Shown here in pieces: positions 33,963 through 38,893 of a stretch of 38,893 nt of DNA. Below the pieces are notes generated by a model. That model was not told the DNA's origin and ran no database searches. It was given only the letters and a program-made list of their open reading frames with translations. The stretch is from Saprospiraceae bacterium (lineage in GTDB: Bacteria; Bacteroidota; Bacteroidia; Chitinophagales; Saprospiraceae), in assembly GCA_030729925.1 (NCBI GenBank), contig JANQWK010000054.1:1-38893 (forward strand). The letters run 5' to 3'. A program made the translations under genes and the position numbers. How positions within the stretch are numbered: position 1 is the stretch's first letter; every line of letters starts with the position of its first letter.

Positions 33963-35600
33963 TCAATAGGAAATCCGCTTGAGAAAGCCAGGGGCTTTGC
34001 GGTGCTGGCTGGCCTGTTCATAGGCAAAAGCCAGGCGGATAAGCGTGGATTCGGAGAATGCGGTGCCAAACAGGGATAGTCCTACGGGCAAGCCGTGGAC
34101 GTAGCCTGCGGGCAAACTGATATTGGGGTAGCCGGCATGTGCTGCCGGTGAGGAACTGCCGCCGCCGAAGTGGTCGCCGTTGACCAGGTCGGTTGCCCAG
34201 GCCGGTCCTCCGGTTGGTCCAAGGATAGCATCGAGCTGGTTTTCCTGCAAGAGCTGGTCTATGCCTTTTTGGGATTGCAAGACAGTTTTCCGAACGGCTT
34301 CCAGGTATTCCGGGGTATTGAGGTCGCCTTTCTGCTGGGCGGCTTCCAGGATTTCCTGTTTGAAGTAGGGCATGGAAGCTGCAGCATTGTCCTGGTTGTA
34401 TGCAATGACTTCCTCCAGGGTCTTCACAGGGGCATTGGCGTTGGCGAGGTATTTGTTGACCCCGTCTTTGAATTCGTAGAGCAACACATTATAGCTGGCT
34501 GCGCCGAGGTTTTTCCATGCCTCGGGTTCTTCGAGGTCTATCAGGGTCGCTCCTTTTTGGCGCATGAGCTCAAAGGCTTTTTCGAGGATTTGATCCACTT
34601 CTTCGTGAAAGCCCATATAAAAGCGTGCTATTCCAATACGGGCACCCTGCAATCCGTTGGGATCGAGGGCAGCAGTATAGTCAGAGGGGTATTTTCCGCT
34701 CAAACCTCGTGTTTTGTCGTCGCGCGGATCTTCACCGGACAGGGCAGCCAGCAGGATGGCGGCGTCGGTGACGGTTCGGGTCATAGGGCCTGCAGTATCC
34801 TGGGTGTAGGAGATGGGAATGATGCCACTGCGGCTCCACATGCCGACAGTGGGCTTGATGCCGACTACTCCGTTGGAGGAGGAAGGGCATACGATCGAAC
34901 CATTGGTTTCGGTGCCGATGGCTATTGCGCAGAGGTTAGCCGATACGGCCGCTCCCGAACCGGAACTGCTCCCACAGGGGTTGCGATCCAGCACGAAAGG
35001 GTTTTTACATTGGCCTCCCCGGCCGCTCCAGCCACTGGAAGAGCGGGTCGATCGAAAGTTGGCCCACTCGCTGAGGTTGGTTTTTCCGAGCAGGACGGCT
35101 CCCGCAGCCCGCAATTTTTCGACAATAAAGGCATCCTGTGCGGCAATGTTTCCGGTGAGTGCCAGGGCACCGGCTGTGGTCATCATCTGATCTCCTGTAT
35201 CAATATTGTCTTTGATCAGGATGGGGATGCCGTGGAGCGGGCCGCGGACTTTTCCCGCCTTCCGCTCTTCGTCCAGGGTACTTGCAAGGGTTAAGGCGTC
35301 GGGGTTGATTTCAATGACCGACTGTAGCTTGGGGCCATTTTTGTCCACGGCTTCGATGCGATCCAGGTACATTTGGGTGATCTCCCGGGCAGTAAGTGCT
35401 CCCTGCTCCATTTTTGCCTGGAGTTCACTTACCGTAATTTCATTCAGGGCAAAATCATCGGCAAATCCTTCAGGGGTTTCTTGTAGTCCGGAAGTTGGTG
35501 AAGGCCCATTTTCTGGACTGTTATTGCAGGACTGCATACCCAACACAGGTAGCGTAAGGCCTCCAATCAAGGTGTTTTTGAAAAATAATCGTCTTTTCAT
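33963..35600 (-). CDS. Amidase-signature family amidase, exported
   Basis: This 545-residue protein has the Ser-Ser-Lys triad of the amidase signature family. The Lys is in LHGIPILIKDNIDTG (K130), the glycine/serine stretch CGSSSGSG lies at 209-216, and the nucleophile Ser is in GTETNGSIVCPSS (S235). The N-terminus MKRRLFFKNTLIGG followed by a hydrophobic run and SC (C25) looks like a Tat or Sec lipoprotein signal. These enzymes hydrolyse amides such as fatty-acid amides, peptide amides or small carboxamides; none can be chosen here. It is 31 bases after the M19 gene and 33 bases before the CocE gene, so the three are probably co-transcribed. Confidence 0.9.
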   Translation of the reverse strand: MKRRLFFKNTLIGGLTLPVLGMQSCNNSPENGPSPTSGLQETPEGFADDFALNEITVSELQAKMEQGALTAREITQMYLDRIEAVDKNGPKLQSVIEINPDALTLASTLDEERKAGKVRGPLHGIPILIKDNIDTGDQMMTTAGALALTGNIAAQDAFIVEKLRAAGAVLLGKTNLSEWANFRSTRSSSGWSGRGGQCKNPFVLDRNPCGSSSGSGAAVSANLCAIAIGTETNGSIVCPSSSNGVVGIKPTVGMWSRSGIIPISYTQDTAGPMTRTVTDAAILLAALSGEDPRDDKTRGLSGKYPSDYTAALDPNGLQGARIGIARFYMGFHEEVDQILEKAFELMRQKGATLIDLEEPEAWKNLGAASYNVLLYEFKDGVNKYLANANAPVKTLEEVIAYNQDNAAASMPYFKQEILEAAQQKGDLNTPEYLEAVRKTVLQSQKGIDQLLQENQLDAILGPTGGPAWATDLVNGDHFGGGSSSPAAHAGYPNISLPAGYVHGLPVGLSLFGTAFSESTLIRLAFAYEQASQHRKAPGFLKRISY

Positions 35601-35631
35601 GCGTGTGAAAATTTAAGGGTTGAGCCGATTT

Positions 35632-36789
35632 TTAGCCCCAGATGGCCGCCAGTGCCCTGGCAAAATTACCGCCGAGGATCAGCCGGATGTGTTCATCGGA
35701 GTACCCTCTGCGAATCAGTCCTTCGGTGAGGTCGTACATTTTTTTCGGATGGTCCATTCCTTCGATATCAATTTTTTCGCGGAACGCGTAACTGTCTTTG
35801 TAGCCGGCGCGAAGGGATTTGTTGATCGCAGGAGGGAGATCATCGTAGCCGTTCAAATCAGCATCTGTGCCGATCCCAACATGCTCGATGCCTGTGAGTC
35901 GGACGACATGGTCAATATGGTCTATGTAAGAGTCCAGGGTAGTAGGTTCGCTGTTCGAGACAAAATTCCGGACAGCGGTAATGCCCATTACACCTCCCTG
36001 AGCTGCCATTTTGGTGATGGCTTCGTCGGTTTTGCAGCGCGGGTGACCCGGTGCGAGGGCCCGACAGTTGGAATGGGTAATCAACACCGGCTGGGTGGAC
36101 AATTCAAAGGCATCCAGGGTTGTCCGGTCGCCGCAATGCGATACGTCCACGACCATGCCCACTTCGTTCATGGCCGCTACGATCCGGGCGCCGTAATCGC
36201 TGATGCCCCCGTCTATGCGGTCGGTCGAACCGGATGCAATGCGGTTCTGGGTGTTGTACGTAAGCTGCGAAATCCTTTGGCCGAGCTGGTAAAAACGCTT
36301 GACGTCGGCTACCTGTTCGAAGTGGTCGGAATTTTGCAGACCCAAAATGATGCCCATCTTGTCGGAGGTACGGATTTTTTCGAGGTCGGCGGCCGAGTCA
36401 ATCCGCATGAGGTACTCCGGATGCTCGGCTACCAGGCCATTGTAGGCACCAAAAAACTGCAGACTGGCTTCTCGCACACCCGTACCGCCCAGACCTACGG
36501 CCGGATGAAAGATGTCTATGCCCGAGGCTTTGATATTTTGGAGTTCCGCTGCACTAAATTTCAGGGGGTCTTCTCCCTGTGCGGGAGCGGTGAAAAAACG
36601 GGTCATATCGAGCAAGGACAGCATGTCTATCACCAAGGAACTGTTCACCAAATCCACAGCTCGGGTAGAGTAGGGCAATGCCTGGTCGGCAAAAAAATGG
36701 AAACGGTTGAAGTTGATCAGTGGTACTGCCAATGCACCCATGCTGCCGGTCCGGAGAAATGACCTGCGGTTAAGTTTGGTTTTTCGCAT
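35632..36789 (-). CDS. Peptidase M19 (membrane dipeptidase-like), Tat-exported, altered metal site
   Basis: This 385-residue protein has a clear Tat signal (NRRSFLRTG at 7-15). It matches the renal dipeptidase family, with VVDVSHCGDRTTLDAF (H218), LITHSNCRAL (H239), GGVMGITAVRNF and HVGIGTDADLNG (D309/D311). Three usual metal ligands are not where expected. The N-terminal DGHxD block reads IDMLSLLDM (54-62), and the usual Glu of the EGG motif corresponds to Q152 in ILGLQNSDHF. Either a different residue set binds metal in this branch, or activity is changed or lost. Canonical M19 enzymes cleave dipeptides. It is the first gene of a probable three-gene operon with the amidase and CocE genes. 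Confidence 0.85.
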   Translation of the reverse strand: MRKTKLNRRSFLRTGSMGALAVPLINFNRFHFFADQALPYSTRAVDLVNSSLVIDMLSLLDMTRFFTAPAQGEDPLKFSAAELQNIKASGIDIFHPAVGLGGTGVREASLQFFGAYNGLVAEHPEYLMRIDSAADLEKIRTSDKMGIILGLQNSDHFEQVADVKRFYQLGQRISQLTYNTQNRIASGSTDRIDGGISDYGARIVAAMNEVGMVVDVSHCGDRTTLDAFELSTQPVLITHSNCRALAPGHPRCKTDEAITKMAAQGGVMGITAVRNFVSNSEPTTLDSYIDHIDHVVRLTGIEHVGIGTDADLNGYDDLPPAINKSLRAGYKDSYAFREKIDIEGMDHPKKMYDLTEGLIRRGYSDEHIRLILGGNFARALAAIWG

Positions 36790-36941
36790 GTGTTTCTTTT
36801 TCGAACAAAATAATTAATTTGGAACATGGATTGAATTTTTTGATGGGATATCTGACAGAACAGGAAATTTTCCCTCAATCCTTTTTGCAAATTATGCTTA
36901 GGGTTTCCACTTCGTAGCGACCCCGAGCAACCAGATCTTGC

Positions 36942-38588
36942 TTATTCCATCTTTCCCAACCACAAATTGCGCACCCTTCCATTGGACACTCGTATGCCCT
37001 TGATCTCGCCGCTGGCAAAACGTTCGATGCTGATATCCCGGAAAAAGCCGGGGGCAGCGACTGCACTTTCCGGGCTGAGGGGAACTATGCGGAAACTGCC
37101 GTGTCGGTTGTGGCTGACCTGCAATTGCCCGTCCTGGTGCCGAATGTGGTAGCGGGTGTCGAGTTCAGGGCTGTAGTATTCGCCTGTCCATTTTTCGAGT
37201 TCGGCGGCTTGTAGCATAGATGCTTGCAGGGGTCTGGCCTGGTATCTTTTTTGTTGGATTTGGAGACTGAACGCGGATCCCTGAGGGCTTAGGGTGACAT
37301 CCTGCGCTTCGTTCCGGTAGCGGTTGTTGGTTCCGGGTTGCAGGGCGAGGGTTTGCCGAGGCAAAAGTTCGGTTTCGAGCAACAGGGTTCCGTTTTCGGA
37401 GCGAAGGTATGCGGTGGCGACCTGATCGCCTGAGAGGAGACCATAACTGCCTTCGGGTGTTGGGGGAGTGGGGGTGGCGCGATTGACCGGTGCCGCTTTG
37501 GGTTGGGTAAATTGGGAAGCGAGTTGCAGATCGGCCAGGGCATAGGCTTTGGGGCCGGGATTGCCGGCGGAGTAATTACTCAACACAACGATGCCGGTTT
37601 GCTGATCCGGGAAATAGAGCAGTTGGGCGCGATATCCGCCAACAGATCCGCCGTGCTGGAGGAGTCGCAGACCGCGGTAAGTAGTATTTATAATTCCCAG
37701 GGCATAAGTCAGGGTGTCGCCGTTGGTGAGGATGCCCCGCTCGGAGAGTCGCTCCAATGCGGCCTTTCCCCCCAGGGTGCCTTCATCGAAGTTGCGGATC
37801 CAGCGCGCCAGGTCATCCACGGTGGTATAAATGTTGCCGTTGCCAGTATAGGTCCAGTACTTCAGCGGCTGGGTGAAACTCCCGTCGGGGTGCTTGTCAT
37901 AGGAAGTTGCCGTTTGTTTGACGACCTCCTGCATGTCCGAGCGAAATTCGGATCGGTTCATGCCCAAGGGCTGGAAGATATGTTCGCGGGTCCAGTCTTC
38001 AAAGGATTGTCCGGTGACCCTTTTTACGATTTCTGTGCAGAGGTTGAACCCCGAGTTGCAGTAGAGGTACTCCGATCCAACGGGAAAGTTGAGTTCGCGC
38101 TGCATGGACATATACCGAACCAGGTCGTCGTTGGTCATGTAGTCCCCGTCCCGCCATCCTGCAAGGGCCAGCAGGTTTTGGAAGTTGCGCAGACCAGAGG
38201 TGTGGGTCAGCAGGTGCCGAATGGTAATCGGCGTTCCAAAATCAGGGAGCTCCGGCAGGTACTTGCGCACTTCGTCGTCAATGGACAATTTGCCCTGCTG
38301 TTCGAGCAGTACCATGGCATAGGCCGTAAATTGTTTGGATACCGAAGCAATGTTCATGGCTGTCTCCCGGGTGTTGGGGATGTCGTATTCCAGACTCGCT
38401 TTTCCGTAAGCCCGGGTCATCACGACCTGCCCTTTTTCAATAATGCCAAATACCCCGCCCGGGGCATCGGCGCTTTCCTGCCATTCGGCAAAAATCTGAT
38501 CAACCGGGTCGGCTGTCTGCGCTTGCAGGGCAGTCAGCGGCAGCCACAGCAGCAGGGGAAGGAGTTGTTGTAGGATGGATAATTTCAT
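36942..38588 (-). CDS. Serine hydrolase, beta-lactamase/class C PBP-like
   Basis: This 548-residue exported protein has a Sec signal ending near residue 24 (LTALQAQ). The three motifs of the beta-lactamase/DD-peptidase fold are present: S82-V-S-K85 (NIASVSKQFTAYA), Y176-C-N178 (YLYCNSGFNL) and an HGG in LLQHGGSVGGYRAQ at about residue 315. The remaining 200 residues form a beta-rich C-terminal domain common in Bacteroidota homologues. Likely activities are esterase, D-aminopeptidase or DD-peptidase; true beta-lactamase activity is less likely. A 152-base gap without recognised structure separates it from the M19 gene. Its ATG lies 30 bases from repeat copy 4, so the repeat is in its leader or promoter. 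Confidence 0.88.
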   Translation of the reverse strand: MKLSILQQLLPLLLWLPLTALQAQTADPVDQIFAEWQESADAPGGVFGIIEKGQVVMTRAYGKASLEYDIPNTRETAMNIASVSKQFTAYAMVLLEQQGKLSIDDEVRKYLPELPDFGTPITIRHLLTHTSGLRNFQNLLALAGWRDGDYMTNDDLVRYMSMQRELNFPVGSEYLYCNSGFNLCTEIVKRVTGQSFEDWTREHIFQPLGMNRSEFRSDMQEVVKQTATSYDKHPDGSFTQPLKYWTYTGNGNIYTTVDDLARWIRNFDEGTLGGKAALERLSERGILTNGDTLTYALGIINTTYRGLRLLQHGGSVGGYRAQLLYFPDQQTGIVVLSNYSAGNPGPKAYALADLQLASQFTQPKAAPVNRATPTPPTPEGSYGLLSGDQVATAYLRSENGTLLLETELLPRQTLALQPGTNNRYRNEAQDVTLSPQGSAFSLQIQQKRYQARPLQASMLQAAELEKWTGEYYSPELDTRYHIRHQDGQLQVSHNRHGSFRIVPLSPESAVAAPGFFRDISIERFASGEIKGIRVSNGRVRNLWLGKME

Positions 38589-38617
38589 AATTGGTTTAAA
38601 GTTTTGATTAACAGTTA

Positions 38618-38699
38618 TTTAAAACACAGGTGCAAGGCACCTTAAGGTGACTTGCACCTAGAATGCCCTCATTAATCCCTCCACCGACCAAAAGGTAAC
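38618..38699 (+). repeat. Dispersed hairpin repeat, copy 4
   Basis: A complete unit: TTTAAAACAC at 38618-38627, arms at 38628-38641 and 38646-38659 (14 bp, one mismatch) around TTAA, a diverged middle (GAATGCCCTCATTAATCCC), and AAAAGGTAAC at 38690-38699. It is the only copy placed 5' of a gene, just ahead of the leftward serine hydrolase. Bases 38700-38855 hold no gene or other structure that I recognise. Confidence 0.88.
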
Positions 38700-38855
38700 C
38701 TCGATGAAGGGGGTTTCTGTTTTTTTGGGTAAAGGGGCTTGTAACGACTCTCCAAATTAGGGAATCCCTTTGAATGGTTTTGTGCGGGATGGGTTTTTGT
38801 TTGGCAAAAATGATTTATATTCAGGGACTATAATCATGTTTACCCTGGATGCATC

Positions 38856-38893
38856 ATGACGAAAACCACTTTGTTTTGCCTCGGACTTGGTTT
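38856..38893 (+). CDS. Probable start of an exported-protein gene (cut by window end)
   Basis: From the ATG at 38856 the frame reads MTKTTLFCLGLG to the window edge, which has the charged-then-hydrophobic form of a signal peptide. Only 12 complete codons are visible. The upstream bases (38796-38823) show TTTG and TATATTCA, a poor promoter match. The product cannot be identified. Confidence 0.4.
   Translation, partial: MTKTTLFCLGLG

Noticed and set aside
36790-36941. Possible gene or terminator between the serine hydrolase and M19 genes
   Set aside because: No frame with codon or domain support; the only palindrome (GGAAATTTTCC) is short and has no T-tract.
34170-38573. Long plus-strand frames opposite the amidase, M19 and serine hydrolase genes
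   Set aside because: All are shadows of minus-strand genes with intact catalytic motifs; none has a domain of its own.

Overview
The window is chromosomal DNA from a Bacteroidota bacterium. The evidence is a SusC/SusD outer-membrane pair, many lipoproteins and Tat-exported proteins, FG-GAP/VCBS repeat lipoproteins, and promoter boxes of the Bacteroidota form TAnnTTTG. A Saprospiria-like organism is plausible, but that is inference from gene style and not a match to a named genome. I see no rRNA, tRNA, CRISPR array, phage, integrase or complete insertion sequence.

Layout. (1) 91-1671 (-): a membrane glycosyltransferase of the ArnT/PMT type. (2) 1793-7937 (+): a compact gene run of DoxX, ApbE flavin transferase, a DnaQ-type exonuclease, two MbnP-like lipoproteins and two MbnH/MauG-like di-haem peroxidases. 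It looks like an envelope redox/copper operon. (3) 28810-8137 (-): a roughly 20 kb polysaccharide-utilisation-type locus read leftwards: SusC, SusD, a strong hairpin terminator, two ~1,100-residue VCBS/FG-GAP lipoproteins, an exported GH65 enzyme, an MFS transporter, a vanadium-haloperoxidase-like lipoprotein, a GH37 trehalase, a GH13 alpha-glucosidase and an SSS sodium symporter, closed by a bidirectional terminator at 8073-8113. Four consecutive genes (MFS to GH13) are joined by 4-base ATGA overlaps. The enzymes point to trehalose and other small alpha-glucosides: outer-membrane import by SusCD, periplasmic cleavage by GH65, inner-membrane uptake by MFS/SSS, and cytoplasmic hydrolysis by GH37 and GH13. 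No regulator is encoded in the locus. (4) 29054-31922 (+): a glyoxalase-like VOC protein and an M28 carboxypeptidase. (5) 38588-32064 (-): exported serine hydrolase, M19-family protein, amidase and S15/CocE hydrolase, a peptide/amide scavenging group. A further gene probably begins at 38856 and runs off the right edge.

The least explained structure is a dispersed repeat of about 82 bp present four times (1-75, 7970-8051, 31946-32027, 38618-38699). Each copy has a 13-14 bp hairpin around a TTAA centre, a conserved TTTAAAACAC left end and a conserved AAAAGGTAAC-like right end. All copies are intergenic, and one lies directly ahead of the serine hydrolase start codon. The other strong leads are the complete vanadate-site signature in a protein translationally coupled to trehalase, the paired giant VCBS lipoproteins, the duplicated MbnP/MbnH set in which one MbnP lacks the expected tryptophan motif, and an M19 protein lacking several canonical metal ligands.
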